64,000 nucleotides of DNA, from contig NZ_AP021903.1 of the NCBI RefSeq assembly GCF_018326005.1, forward strand, positions 870,001-934,000, in the 5' to 3' direction. Numbering within the stretch: the stretch's first letter is position 1; each line of letters opens with the position of its first letter. Made by a program: the position numbers and the translations under genes. The DNA comes from Pseudomonas sp. Seg1 (GTDB lineage: Bacteria > Pseudomonadota > Gammaproteobacteria > Pseudomonadales > Pseudomonadaceae). Positions 21,074 through 29,420 of the stretch are shown piece by piece. The notes beneath the pieces are model-generated. The model saw only the letters and a list, made by a program, of their open reading frames with translations. It was not told the DNA's origin and made no database searches.

Positions 21074-21955
21074 TTAGGGGAGAGTCAAGGCATGCAACAG
21101 TGCTTTGGCGTACCCCGGCAATGCGCTGAAATCTCTGGCACACAGCTTCAACGTGCGACGGGCCCAAGGCTCATCAAGGGCTACGCTTTTGAAGGCGCGT
21201 GATGGCCCGCGTTCAACGGCGGCCAACGGCACAATGGCGAGCCCGGCGCTACGGCCGACCATGCGCATCACGCTGTCGAAGCCATCCGCGCGGATGCGAA
21301 TCTGCATGCGTGATCCGCTATTCAGCGCCTGCTCTTCGAGATAGATCGCCAGTGCGCTGTCGGCGCTCAGTCCTACAAACTCGTGGCGCAAGGCGTCGCT
21401 GAAACTGACTTTGGCGGCGTCGGACAATGGGTGGTCCAGCGGCAGAATCAGCACCAGTGGATCGTCGCGGAACGCTTGAGTCTGTAGGTCGCTGGTGTCG
21501 ACCGCGTCAGACACAATCCCCAGATCCGCCGCACCCTGGCGCAAGGCGTGGGTGATACGTGCGCTGGGCAGCTCTTGCAGGTCGATGTCGAGATTGGGGT
21601 GGCTGCGCAAAAAGTCCGCGAGCACTTCCGGCAGGTATTCGGTGATCGCGGTGGTGTTGCACAGCAGGCGCACCTGACCTTTGACGCCTTTGGCGTAGTC
21701 CGCCAGATCCTGCTGCATGCGTTCGGTCTGCTGCAGGAGGATGCGCGCGTGGTGCGCCAGGGCCTTGCCGGCCGGTGTCGGGATGACGCCACGGCGGCCG
21801 CGCTGGAGAAAGTCGGTGCCCAGTGAGGCTTCCATCGCGCGGATTCTTGCGCTGGCGGCGGCGAGGGAGAGATGGCTGCGGGCAGCGCCGGCAGTGATGT
21901 TGCCGGTGTCGAGAATGTGCAGATAGAGGCGCAGGTCGGTGAGGTCGAAGTGCAT
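21074..21955 (-). CDS. LysR-type regulator, probably of the adjacent permease
   Basis: A 293-residue LysR protein. The helix-turn-helix domain is at residues 1-60 (DLTDLRLYLHILDTGNITAG, LAAASARIRAMEASLGTDFL). The substrate-binding domain from about 90 carries NTTAITEYLPEVL and LPSARITHAL. The ATG at 21955 follows AGAGG. The frame remains open upstream through the tandem repeats, but that extension is repeat-encoded. It is divergent from the TauE/SafE permease gene across 547 bp that is mostly repeats. Regulation of that permease is inferred from the divergent layout, the common arrangement for this LysR-permease pair. Confidence 0.9.
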   Translation of the reverse strand: MHFDLTDLRLYLHILDTGNITAGAARSHLSLAAASARIRAMEASLGTDFLQRGRRGVIPTPAGKALAHHARILLQQTERMQQDLADYAKGVKGQVRLLCNTTAITEYLPEVLADFLRSHPNLDIDLQELPSARITHALRQGAADLGIVSDAVDTSDLQTQAFRDDPLVLILPLDHPLSDAAKVSFSDALRHEFVGLSADSALAIYLEEQALNSGSRMQIRIRADGFDSVMRMVGRSAGLAIVPLAAVERGPSRAFKSVALDEPWARRTLKLCARDFSALPGYAKALLHALTLP

Positions 21956-21986
21956 GGGCAGCCTCTGGTTTTGTGGTTTATGGATA

Positions 21987-22437
21987 GGCCCTATCGCTGG
22001 CAAGCCAGCTCCCACAGGGTTTTGTGTGTACTCAGGTTTTGCATCCAACCCATAACCTGTGGGAGCTGGCTTGCCAGCGATGGGGCCAGTTGCCTCAATG
22101 AATTTCTCAACCTCTTCCACAAGATTTTGTGTGTACTCAGGTTTTGCATCCAACCCATAAACCTGTGGGAGCTGGCTTGCCAGCGATGGGGCCAGTTGCC
22201 TCAATGAATTTCTCAGCCTCTTCCACAGGGTTTTGTGTGTACTCAGGTTTTGAATCCAACCAAAAAACCTGTGGGAGCTGGCTTGCCAGCGATGGGGCCA
22301 ATTGCCTCAATGAATTTCTCAGCCTCTTCCACAGGATTTTGTGTGTACTCAGGTTTTGAATCCAACCAAAAAACCTGTGGGAGCTGGCTTGCCAGCGATG
22401 GGGCCAGTTGCCTCAATGAATTTCTTAGCCTCTTGCA
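21987..22437. repeat. Tandem array of four ~106-bp units containing REP
   Basis: Four units begin at about 22021, 22126, 22232 and 22338 (TTTGTGTGTACTCAGGTTTTG). Each contains one REP core (CCTGTGGGAGCTGGCTTGCC), a GATGGGGCCAGTTGCCTCAATG stretch and a short tail. An inverted REP at 21987-22014 precedes them, so the ancestor was a REPIN whose second half was amplified. Adjacent units differ by a few substitutions. The remaining non-repeat part, 22438-22502, is the presumed permease promoter. Confidence 0.9.
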
Positions 22438-22502
22438 TTGGCAGAGGCTGCCTCAGTATATGGCAGATTTTCAGTCAGCCCAGACTGGCGCACAGTAGCG
22501 CC

Positions 22503-23267
22503 ATGAACGCATTCGCAGATTTCTACCAAAACCTCGGTCTGGCCCTGTCACTGCTGGTCATCGCCACCTTCGTCATGGCCGGTCTGGTCAAAGGCGTCAT
22601 CGGCCTTGGCCTGCCCACGGTCGCCATGGGGTTGCTAGGTCTGGCTATGGCACCGTCGCAGGCAGCGGCGCTGCTGATCATTCCGGCAACGCTGACCAAT
22701 ATCTGGCAACTGGCCTTCGGCGGACATTTGAAAGAACTGATCCGGCGCCTGTGGCCCATGCTGCTGATGATCTTTCTCGGCACCGGCGTCGGCACTGTGT
22801 GGATCGGCATGGCGGGCGGGCACTGGGTAGTGCGCGGGCTGGGCACGGCGCTGTTGCTCTACGCGTTGAGCGGGTTATTCCTGCCGACGCTGCACGTTAA
22901 ACCTCGCCATGAATCCTGGCTCGGTCCGGTCTGTGGCGTGATCACCGGCGTCATCACTTCCGCCACCGGCGTCTTTGTCATTCCCGCCGTGCCGTACCTG
23001 CAAGCGCTGGGCTTGAACCGTGATGAACTGGTGCAGGCGCTCGGCCTGTCCTTCACCGTTTCGACGCTGGCACTGGCTGGCGGTTTGCTCTGGCGCGGTG
23101 CGCTCGGTGGCGGCGAATTGAGCGCCTCGTTGCTGGCGCTGATTCCGGCAGTGCTCGGCATGTTGCTCGGCCAATGGCTGCGTCAGAGGATCAGCGCGGT
23201 GCTGTTCAAGCGCGTGTTCTTCATCGGCATGGGCGCGCTCGGCGCCCACTTGCTGATCAGCGGTTAG
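22503..23267 (+). CDS. TauE/SafE-family sulfite/anion exporter-like permease
   Basis: A 254-residue polytopic protein of the TauE/SafE (DUF81) family with about seven to eight predicted membrane segments. The two internal repeats start with GLVKGVIGLGLPTVAMGLLG and GVITGVITSATGVFVIPAVP, the family signature. Substrates in the family include sulfite, sulfoacetate and other organic anions; the one here is unknown. The ATG at 22503 lacks a clear Shine-Dalgarno. The last 11 nt overlap the convergent monooxygenase gene. Confidence 0.9.
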   Translation: MNAFADFYQNLGLALSLLVIATFVMAGLVKGVIGLGLPTVAMGLLGLAMAPSQAAALLIIPATLTNIWQLAFGGHLKELIRRLWPMLLMIFLGTGVGTVWIGMAGGHWVVRGLGTALLLYALSGLFLPTLHVKPRHESWLGPVCGVITGVITSATGVFVIPAVPYLQALGLNRDELVQALGLSFTVSTLALAGGLLWRGALGGGELSASLLALIPAVLGMLLGQWLRQRISAVLFKRVFFIGMGALGAHLLISG

Positions 23268-23571
23268 CCGACGACTCGCTGAGCATGTCGATGCGGCGGA
23301 TATCAAAATCACGCTCCAGATACTCCATGCGCTGTTTGAAGAACTGCTTCATGTGCGGCAGATTCGAGTGCACATCCAGATGCGCCTGGCTTTCCCAGAT
23401 CTCGTAGAAGATGAACAGCGACGGATCTTGCTGGTCGCGCAGCATGTGGTATTCGATGCAACCGGGCTCGGCGCGGCTAGGTTCGACGTAGGCGCGGAAC
23501 AGCGCCTCGAAAGCCTCGGCTTTTTCCGGGCGAGTCTTGGCGTGCAGGATGAAACCGTGGCGTTCACTCAT
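23257..23571 (-). CDS. Antibiotic biosynthesis monooxygenase (ABM/YgiN-like)
   Basis: A 104-residue ABM-fold protein with EPGCIEYHMLRDQQDPSLFI and FYEIWESQAHLDVHSNLPHM, the conserved strand and helix of the family. E. coli YgiN oxidises quinols and is paired with MdaB. Here mdaB is the next gene, divergent, so a joint quinone-redox role is plausible (inference). The 3' end overlaps the permease gene by 11 nt. Confidence 0.88.
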   Translation of the reverse strand: MSERHGFILHAKTRPEKAEAFEALFRAYVEPSRAEPGCIEYHMLRDQQDPSLFIFYEIWESQAHLDVHSNLPHMKQFFKQRMEYLERDFDIRRIDMLSESSANR

Positions 23572-23638
23572 CGATAAAACTCCTCAAGTTCAGATGGCGA
23601 CCCATCCTACGGCAACAATCCTGACTCGATTCGTGCGT

Positions 23639-23648
23639 TTTGATCAAA
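23639..23648. promoter_or_regulatory. Palindrome in the ABM-mdaB divergent promoter region
   Basis: TTTGATCAAA is a perfect 10-bp palindrome in the 185-bp gap between the divergent ABM and mdaB genes. It may be an operator for a regulator controlling both, for example the LysR protein encoded at 24558. Short AT palindromes do occur by chance. Confidence 0.3.
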
Positions 23649-23756
23649 TGTATTTTGCGCAATCGCCGCTTATTCCGCGCGAGACACAACGTTAATCTGC
23701 CGCCATTCAAACTTCCCATCTCTATCCAGCCCCAGTGGCTGCGCCGAGGCTTTCTC

Positions 23757-24347
23757 ATGAAAAAAGTTTTGTTGCTCAACGGCGGTAAAAAATTCGCCCA
23801 CTCCGACGGTCGCTATAACACCACCCTGCACGAAGCCGCACTGAGCGTGCTGGATCGTGGCGGTGTCGACGTGAAAACCACGTTCATCGACGAGGGTTAC
23901 GACGTTGCTGAAGAAGTGGCGAAATTCCTCTGGGCCGACGTGATCATTTATCAAATGCCGGGCTGGTGGATGGGTGCGCCGTGGACGGTGAAAAAGTACC
24001 TCGACGAAGTCTTCACCGAAGGCCACGGCAGCCTCTACGCCAGCGATGGCCGCACCCGTTCCGACGCGTCGCAGAAGTACGGCAGCGGCGGGCTGATTCA
24101 GGGCAAGCAATACATGCTGTCGCTGACCTGGAACGCGCCGCAGCAGGCGTTTGATGACCCGACTGATTTCTTCGAAGCCAAAGGCGTGGACGCGGTGTAC
24201 TTCCCGTTTCACAAGGCCAACGAATTTTTGGGCATGACTGCTTTGCCAACGTTCCTCTGTGTGGACGTGATGAAGCGTCCGAACATTGAGAACGATGTAG
24301 CGCGGTATGAGCAGCATCTGAAAGATGTGTTCGCTCTCAAGGCTTGA
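23757..24347 (+). CDS. mdaB: NAD(P)H:quinone oxidoreductase MdaB
   Basis: A 196-residue MdaB-type flavodoxin-fold enzyme that reduces quinones by two electrons with NADPH, limiting semiquinone stress. Landmarks are LNGGKKFAHSDGRYNTTLHE, the flavin-binding IYQMPGWWMGAPWTVKKYLD, and QKYGSGGLIQGKQYMLSLTW. The ATG at 23757 matches the family N-terminus MKKVLLLNG. A REPIN and then a LysR gene follow downstream on the same strand. Confidence 0.93.
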   Translation: MKKVLLLNGGKKFAHSDGRYNTTLHEAALSVLDRGGVDVKTTFIDEGYDVAEEVAKFLWADVIIYQMPGWWMGAPWTVKKYLDEVFTEGHGSLYASDGRTRSDASQKYGSGGLIQGKQYMLSLTWNAPQQAFDDPTDFFEAKGVDAVYFPFHKANEFLGMTALPTFLCVDVMKRPNIENDVARYEQHLKDVFALKA

Positions 24348-24370
24348 GGTGCTTTCCTCTGCCAAATGGA

Positions 24371-24503
24371 TTTATCTGTGGTGAGGGGATTTATCTGTGG
24401 TGAGGGGATTTATCCCCGATGGGTCGCGTAGCGGCCCCGCTCTTGATCCTGAAAAAGAAGGGGCCTGCTGCGCAGTCCATCGGGGATAAATCCCCTCGCC
24501 ACA
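24371..24503. repeat. REPIN with a 19-bp direct duplication in its left arm
   Basis: The inverted arms 24395-24420 and 24479-24503 are the same REP type as at 19355. The left arm is preceded by a partial copy: TTTATCTGTGGTGAGGGGA occurs at 24371-24389 and again at 24390-24408. Confidence 0.85.
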
Positions 24504-24557
24504 AAGGTGTTCTCTCTCCACAATGGATTTGTGCCGACGATCAATTAAGGGACACCC

Positions 24558-25469
24558 GTGAAAGCCAGATCCGATGAGTTGCAGATTTTCGTCTGCGTGA
24601 TCGAATGCGGTTCGATTTCCGCCGCTGCCGAACAGGTCGGGCAGACGCCGTCAGCGGTCAGCCGCACCCTGTCGCGGCTGGAAGCCAAGCTCGACACCAC
24701 GCTGATCAACCGCACCACGCGGCGCATGGATCTGACCGAGGAGGGCAAGTATTTCTTCGAGCAGGCCAAGCTGATTCTCGATCAGATGGACCAACTCGAA
24801 GAGCGTCTGTCCTCCCGTCAACAAACCCCGTCCGGACGCTTGCGGATCAACGCCGCCTCGCCGTTCATGCTCCACGCCGTCGTCCCCTACATCGACGAGT
24901 TCCGCCGTCTCTACCCGGACATCCAGCTCGAACTCAACAGCAATGACCTGATCATTGACCTGCTGGAACAAAGCACCGACGTCGCCATCCGCATCGGCAC
25001 CCTCGCCGATTCCACGCTGCATGCGCGTTCACTCGGTTGCAGTCCGCTGCTGATCGTCGCCAGCCCCGCGTATCTGGAAAAGCACGGCATGCCGCTGCAA
25101 GTGGCGGATCTCAGCGAGCACACCTTGCTCGGCTTCACCCAGAACGAAGGCCTCAACCAATGGCCGTTGCGTTACGTACACGGTGACCGCTGGCCGATCA
25201 CCCCGGCCATCAGCGCTTCCAGCGGCGAGACCGTGCGCCATCTGGCGCTGGAAGGTCAGGGCATCGCCTGCCTGTCGCACTTCATGACCATCGACGACAT
25301 CCGCGCCGGACGTTTGAAGGTGCTACTGGGCGAGTTCAACAGCGGTTATCGCCAGCCGATCAACGCGGTGTACTACCGTAACTCGCAACTGGCGCTGCGC
25401 ATTCAGTGCTTCCTCGACTTCATTCAGAGCAAACTTGCGGCCTATGCCAGCGCTGATTTCAAGGGCTGA
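24558..25469 (+). CDS. LysR-type transcriptional regulator
   Basis: A 303-residue LysR protein. Its N-terminal winged helix (ELQIFVCVIECGSISAAAEQ, VGQTPSAVSRTLSRLEAKL) and CrgA-like effector domain (GRLRINAASPFML; later DVAIRIGTLADSTLHARSLG) are clear. The start is GTG at 24558 with AAGGG seven bases upstream, and no ATG fits. It lies downstream of mdaB and upstream of the SDR gene on the same strand; either could be its target. Such CrgA-group regulators often control adjacent quinone reductase or SDR genes. Confidence 0.92.
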   Translation: MKARSDELQIFVCVIECGSISAAAEQVGQTPSAVSRTLSRLEAKLDTTLINRTTRRMDLTEEGKYFFEQAKLILDQMDQLEERLSSRQQTPSGRLRINAASPFMLHAVVPYIDEFRRLYPDIQLELNSNDLIIDLLEQSTDVAIRIGTLADSTLHARSLGCSPLLIVASPAYLEKHGMPLQVADLSEHTLLGFTQNEGLNQWPLRYVHGDRWPITPAISASSGETVRHLALEGQGIACLSHFMTIDDIRAGRLKVLLGEFNSGYRQPINAVYYRNSQLALRIQCFLDFIQSKLAAYASADFKG

Positions 25470-25572
25470 TTCGTGACCTCTGCGCAACAGTGATTTGGGT
25501 GAGGGCGGGTTTTTCCGCAAGGGTCACAGGCCGATACTCGTCCCATCACTTATTCACGCAGGGAGTTTCTCC

Positions 25573-26466
25573 ATGAACGTATTCGTCACCGGCGCTGCCG
25601 GTTTTATCGGCGGCTCGATCGCCACCGGTCTGGTCCAGGCCGGGCATAAAGTCACCGGTCTGGTGCGCAGCGCAGAACAAGCCGATGAGCTGAAAGCACT
25701 GGGCGTCACCGCGGTGATCGGCACCCTCGACGACAAAGCACTGCTCGCCGAACAGGCCCGCGCCGCCGACGCCGTGATCAACGCCGCCAGCAGCGACCAT
25801 CGCGGCGCGGTTGAAGCTTTGCTCGATGCCTTGCACGGTTCCAACAAAGTATTCCTGCACACCAGCGGTTCGAGCATCGTCGGCGATGCGTCGGGCGGCA
25901 AATCCAGCGACGTCATCTACTTCGAAGACAATCTGCCGGAACCGACCGTCGACAAGGCTGCGCGCGTGGCCATCGATAACCTGATCCTCGCTGCGGCGAA
26001 GGACGGCGTGAACTCCGCTGTCATCTGCAACACCCTGATCTACGGCCACAGCCTGGGCGTCAATCGCGACAGCGTGCAGTTGCCACGTCTGCTCAAACAG
26101 GCACGCAAAAGCGGCGTCGTGCGCCACGTCGGCACTGGCCAGAACATCTGGTCCAACGTGCACATCGAAGACGTCGTCGCCCTGTATCTGCTGGCGTTGA
26201 GCAAAAACGTACCGGGTACTTTCTACTTCGTTGAAAGCGGTGAAGCGTCGTTTATCGACATGACCACCGCCATGGCCGAAGCGCTGAACCTGGGCCAGCC
26301 ACAAGACTGGCCACTGAAAGACGCCGAAGCCGAATGGGGCTTTGAGATGGCCAACTACGGCCTCGGCTCCAACAGCCGCGTGCGCGGCAAACACGCCCGC
26401 GAGCTGCTGGGCTGGGCACCGAAGCGTACGTCGGTGGTTGAATGGATTCGTAACGAAATGGTGTGA
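25573..26466 (+). CDS. Extended SDR / NAD-dependent epimerase-like oxidoreductase
   Basis: A 297-residue Rossmann-fold protein with nucleotide motif VTGAAGFIGGSIATGL at residues 5-20 and family strands LVRSAEQADELKALGV and FLHTSGSSIVG. The catalytic Tyr-Lys pair of classical SDRs is not obvious, as in several atypical NAD(P)-binding members. Substrate unknown. The ATG at 25573 follows GGGAG. A terminator is at 26506, so it is probably monocistronic. Confidence 0.88.
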   Translation: MNVFVTGAAGFIGGSIATGLVQAGHKVTGLVRSAEQADELKALGVTAVIGTLDDKALLAEQARAADAVINAASSDHRGAVEALLDALHGSNKVFLHTSGSSIVGDASGGKSSDVIYFEDNLPEPTVDKAARVAIDNLILAAAKDGVNSAVICNTLIYGHSLGVNRDSVQLPRLLKQARKSGVVRHVGTGQNIWSNVHIEDVVALYLLALSKNVPGTFYFVESGEASFIDMTTAMAEALNLGQPQDWPLKDAEAEWGFEMANYGLGSNSRVRGKHARELLGWAPKRTSVVEWIRNEMV

Positions 26467-26505
26467 TGGGTGTTTAAGCCCTGTAGGGCTTGGCGATCAC
26501 CACTC

Positions 26506-26535
26506 AAAACGGCTGCCCTCGGGCGGCCGTTTGTA
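26506..26535 (+). terminator. Intrinsic terminator after the SDR gene
   Basis: AAACGGCTGCC and GGCGGCCGTTT form an 11-bp stem with one imperfect pair and a CTCG loop. A weak T-rich tail follows, with a G and an A interrupting it. Confidence 0.75.
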
Positions 26536-26605
26536 TTTCAGGCTTTGCTCTCGTGTCAGACCGGTCTTATGGTGCTCGCAACTATGCCGCTTCAAAGGTG
26601 CAAGG

Positions 26606-27223
26606 ATGATTGACCGATATGACGCAGAGGGCGCACAGAACCGCTTTCAGCCCGGCTCGAATGAGCAAGTCCTGAGCAACAAATTGGGCATCTGCGATTC
26701 TGAGGAAATGGATGACGCAGAACTGGTGCTTCTGGAAAAGCTCTACCAGTCCGTGCTTATCGAGGATTTGCCGGATCGGTCAATCACTATTCAGGATTTG
26801 CAGGACTGGCATCGGCACTGGCTGGGGAGTATCTATCCATGGGCGGGTGACGTTCGTGCGGTGAACCTTGGCAAGGATGGATTCTTCTTTGCGGCGCCAC
26901 CGCAGATTCCTCGACTGCTGGATGCGTTCGAAAAGAGCTGTCTGGCGAAATACACGCCATGCAGGCCTGATCTGGACGAGAACCTGATTCACGCCATCGC
27001 GGTTACGCACGTGGAGTTCATCCTGATTCATCCGTTCCGTGAAGGTAATGAACGGTTGTCGCGACTATTGGCGGATGTCATGGCCGTGCAAGCGGGCTAC
27101 GTTGCGCTTGACTACAGCAGTTGGGAACGAAACAAAGAAGCTTATTTTGCTGCGATCCACCAAGGTCTGAATGGCAACTACGAACCGATGGAGTATTGGG
27201 TACGACGAGCCTTGTGGACCTGA
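26606..27223 (+). CDS. Fic/DOC-family AMP-transferase
   Basis: A 205-residue Fic protein. The active-site loop reads HPFREGNER (residues 142-150). The catalytic His142, the Mg-binding Glu146 and Arg150 are present, but residue 149 is Glu in place of the usual Gly or Lys. NKLGI near residue 25 and GDVRAVNLGKDGFFFAAP (flap) are typical of Fic proteins. No inhibitory (S/T)xxxE(G/N) helix is visible at either end, so an external antitoxin would be expected. The ATG follows AAGG. No antitoxin gene lies upstream; a 53-codon ORF converges from downstream. Confidence 0.9.
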   Translation: MIDRYDAEGAQNRFQPGSNEQVLSNKLGICDSEEMDDAELVLLEKLYQSVLIEDLPDRSITIQDLQDWHRHWLGSIYPWAGDVRAVNLGKDGFFFAAPPQIPRLLDAFEKSCLAKYTPCRPDLDENLIHAIAVTHVEFILIHPFREGNERLSRLLADVMAVQAGYVALDYSSWERNKEAYFAAIHQGLNGNYEPMEYWVRRALWT

Positions 27224-27232
27224 GTGGCGAGG

Positions 27233-27394
27233 TTACTTGGCCAGGGAAAGGTGCAGGAACTTGCTGTTTTTGACTTTGAGTTTGCGTTCAATTGCTTCAA
27301 CACTCTGCCCCGTCTCGATGGCTGTAGAGCTGGCGCTTGCACGTATCAGGTTTTCGGCAGTCATTTTTTTTCTGGTGCGGCGCGTGCTGGTCAT
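27233..27394 (-). CDS. Small basic protein convergent to fic, candidate antitoxin
   Basis: A 53-residue frame (MTSTRRTRKKMTAENLIRAS, then ASSTAIETGQSVEAIERKLK and a basic tail) ending 9 nt past the fic stop on the opposite strand. It is too short for most gene callers. A promoter-like TTTTGA-16-TATACT lies upstream at 27425-27452. No Shine-Dalgarno is visible. The stretch SSTAIETG recalls the (S/T)xxxE(G/N) inhibitory motif of Fic antitoxins, but with Thr in the Gly/Asn place. The gene is plausible and its function is a guess. Confidence 0.4.
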   Translation of the reverse strand: MTSTRRTRKKMTAENLIRASASSTAIETGQSVEAIERKLKVKNSKFLHLSLAK

Positions 27395-27424
27395 GGCGGG
27401 TGCTCGATAGAGAAGCGTCAGGCG

Positions 27425-27452
27425 AGTATAGCGCTTGCCTCAACTTTCAAAA
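27425..27452 (-). promoter_or_regulatory. Candidate sigma-70 promoter for the small fic-convergent ORF
   Basis: On the minus strand TTTTGA and TATACT are separated by 16 nt, about 30 nt before the ATG at 27394. The -10 differs from consensus at one position and the -35 at two or more. Confidence 0.4.
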
Positions 27453-27462
27453 CTCCCCTAAC

Positions 27463-27865
27463 CCTGTGGGAGCTGGCTTGCCAGCAATAGCAGTTGACCA
27501 GTCACCATCTATGTTGAATGTGCCGCTGCCATCGCTGGCAAGCCGGCTCCCACAGGTGCCCGCATTCTGACTGAAGAAATGCAATCAAACTGTGAGAGCC
27601 AGCCCACAGATGTCCGTATTCTGGCTGAGGGAATGCATTCAAAGTGTGGGAGCTGGCTTGCCAGCGATAGCGGTTGAGCTGTCAGCATCTAAGTTGAATG
27701 TGCCGCCGCCATCGCTGGCAAGCCAGCTCCCACAGGTTTGCGCATTCTGTCTGAACGAATGCGATCAAAACTGTGGGAGCGAGCCTGCTCGCGATAGCGG
27801 TGCTTCAGTCGATAGAGATGTTGAATGCGAGACCGTCTTCGCGAGCAGACTCGCTCCCACATAGG
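27463..27865. repeat. Cluster of three REPINs of two subtypes
   Basis: 27463-27557 and 27644-27736 are inverted pairs of the GGGAGCTGGCTTGCCAGC subtype with near-identical spacers. 27771-27865 is a pair of the GGGAGCGAGCCTGCTCGCG subtype. A degraded single element lies at about 27590-27615. The rest of the gap (27866-28054) is the GntP upstream region, where I see no gene. Confidence 0.9.
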
Positions 27866-28054
27866 TTTCTCATCTGCCAGGAAACTTATGAAAATCCCGC
27901 CCCGCGATTTTCATTAATCGCGACACGACATATCCATCCGCGACACGCCTTACCTCTCCACGAAAATTACTTTCATGCGGTTTGAAATCTCGATCTCGAA
28001 ATGATTTATGAGTTTCACAACCCATTCGAACGTGACCCTTTCGAGGAGTACCGC

Positions 28055-29404
28055 ATGACGCCTTCCTTCGGCTATTGGCTGCTGGTGTATGCCGCCGTCG
28101 CCATCATCGCGCTGATCGTATTGATCGCCCGTTATCGGCTCAATCCGTTCATTGTCATCACGCTGATTTCCATTGGTCTGGCACTCGTGGCGGGGATGCC
28201 GCCGTCGGGCGTGGTGGGTGCCTATGAGGCCGGGGTGGGCAAGACGCTGGGGCATATTGCGCTGGTGGTGGCGCTGGGAACGATGCTTGGCAAGATGATG
28301 GCCGAGTCCGGCGGCGCCGAGCAGATGGCGCGCACCTTGATCGAAAAATTCGGTGAGAAAAACGCCCATTGGGCGATGGTTTGCATTGCATTTCTGGTCG
28401 GGCTGCCGCTGTTCTTCGAAGTCGGTTTTGTCTTGCTGGTGCCGATTGCTTTCACCGTGGCGCGGCGGGTCGGCGTGTCGATTCTGATGGTCGGTTTGCC
28501 GATGGTTGCCGGCCTGTCGGTGGTGCATGCGCTGGTGCCGCCACACCCGGCGGCGATGCTCGCGGTACAGGCGTATCAGGCGTCGGTCGGGCAGACCTTG
28601 TTGTATGCAATTGCCATCGGTATTCCGACGGCGATCATTGCCGGCCCGCTCTACGCCAAATTCATCGTGCCGCGCATTCAGTTGCCGGCAGATAACCCGC
28701 TGGAAAAGCAATTCCTCGACCGCGAGCCCCGCGACAGACTGCCGGGTTTCGGCATCACCATGGCAACCATTCTGTTGCCGGTGGTGCTGATGCTGATCGG
28801 CGGTTGGGCCAACCTGATTTCCACGCCGGGCAGTGGCTTCAACCAATTCCTGTTGTTCATCGGCAACTCGGTGATCGCGCTGTTGCTGGCGACATTGCTG
28901 AGTTTCTGGACGCTGGGCATCGCTCAGGGTTTCAACCGCGAATCGATCCTCAAGTTCACCAACGAATGCCTGGCACCGACCGCCAGTATTACTCTGCTGG
29001 TGGGTGCGGGCGGTGGCTTGAACCGGATTTTGGTGGATGCTGGCGTGACCGATCAGATCGTCGGCCTCGCCCACGAATTTCACCTGTCACCGCTGATCAT
29101 GGGCTGGTTGTTCGCCGCGTTGATGCGCGTCGCCACCGGTTCCGCGACCGTGGCCATGACCACCGCGTCCGGTGTGGTCGCGCCGGTGGCCATTGGTCTG
29201 GGTTATCCACACCCTGAGCTGTTGGTGCTGGCGACCGGCGCTGGCTCGGTTATCTTTTCCCACGTCAACGACGGCGGCTTCTGGTTGATCAAGGAATACT
29301 TCAACATGACGGTCGCGCAGACGTTCAAGACCTGGACCGTGCTGGAGACGTTGATCTCGCTGGTCGCTTTCGGTCTGACCGTCGGCCTTTCCTATCTGCT
29401 TTAA
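28055..29404 (+). CDS. GntP-family proton symporter
   Basis: A 449-residue inner-membrane permease with about 12-14 hydrophobic segments. GntP-family landmarks are GVGKTLGHIALVVALGTMLG, GLPLFFEVGFVLLVPI and LVPPHPAAMLAV. Family members carry gluconate and related hydroxyacids. The operon partner is a D-aminoacylase, so the natural substrate may instead be an N-acyl-D-amino acid (inference). The ATG at 28055 has a GAGGAGT ribosome site, while the upstream in-frame start lacks one. It is the first gene of a three-gene operon. Confidence 0.93.
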   Translation: MTPSFGYWLLVYAAVAIIALIVLIARYRLNPFIVITLISIGLALVAGMPPSGVVGAYEAGVGKTLGHIALVVALGTMLGKMMAESGGAEQMARTLIEKFGEKNAHWAMVCIAFLVGLPLFFEVGFVLLVPIAFTVARRVGVSILMVGLPMVAGLSVVHALVPPHPAAMLAVQAYQASVGQTLLYAIAIGIPTAIIAGPLYAKFIVPRIQLPADNPLEKQFLDREPRDRLPGFGITMATILLPVVLMLIGGWANLISTPGSGFNQFLLFIGNSVIALLLATLLSFWTLGIAQGFNRESILKFTNECLAPTASITLLVGAGGGLNRILVDAGVTDQIVGLAHEFHLSPLIMGWLFAALMRVATGSATVAMTTASGVVAPVAIGLGYPHPELLVLATGAGSVIFSHVNDGGFWLIKEYFNMTVAQTFKTWTVLETLISLVAFGLTVGLSYLL

Positions 29405-29420
29405 CCGGAGCCTGCCGCCC

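Noticed and set aside
22021..22502. N-terminal extension of the TauE/SafE permease through the tandem repeats
   Set aside because: The added residues are REP translations (VGAGLPAMGP), and the family N-terminus begins at 22503.
26342..26605. 88-codon in-frame extension of the Fic gene
   Set aside because: It overlaps the SDR gene end and the terminator at 26506, whereas ATG 26606 has AAGG and gives the normal Fic N-terminus.
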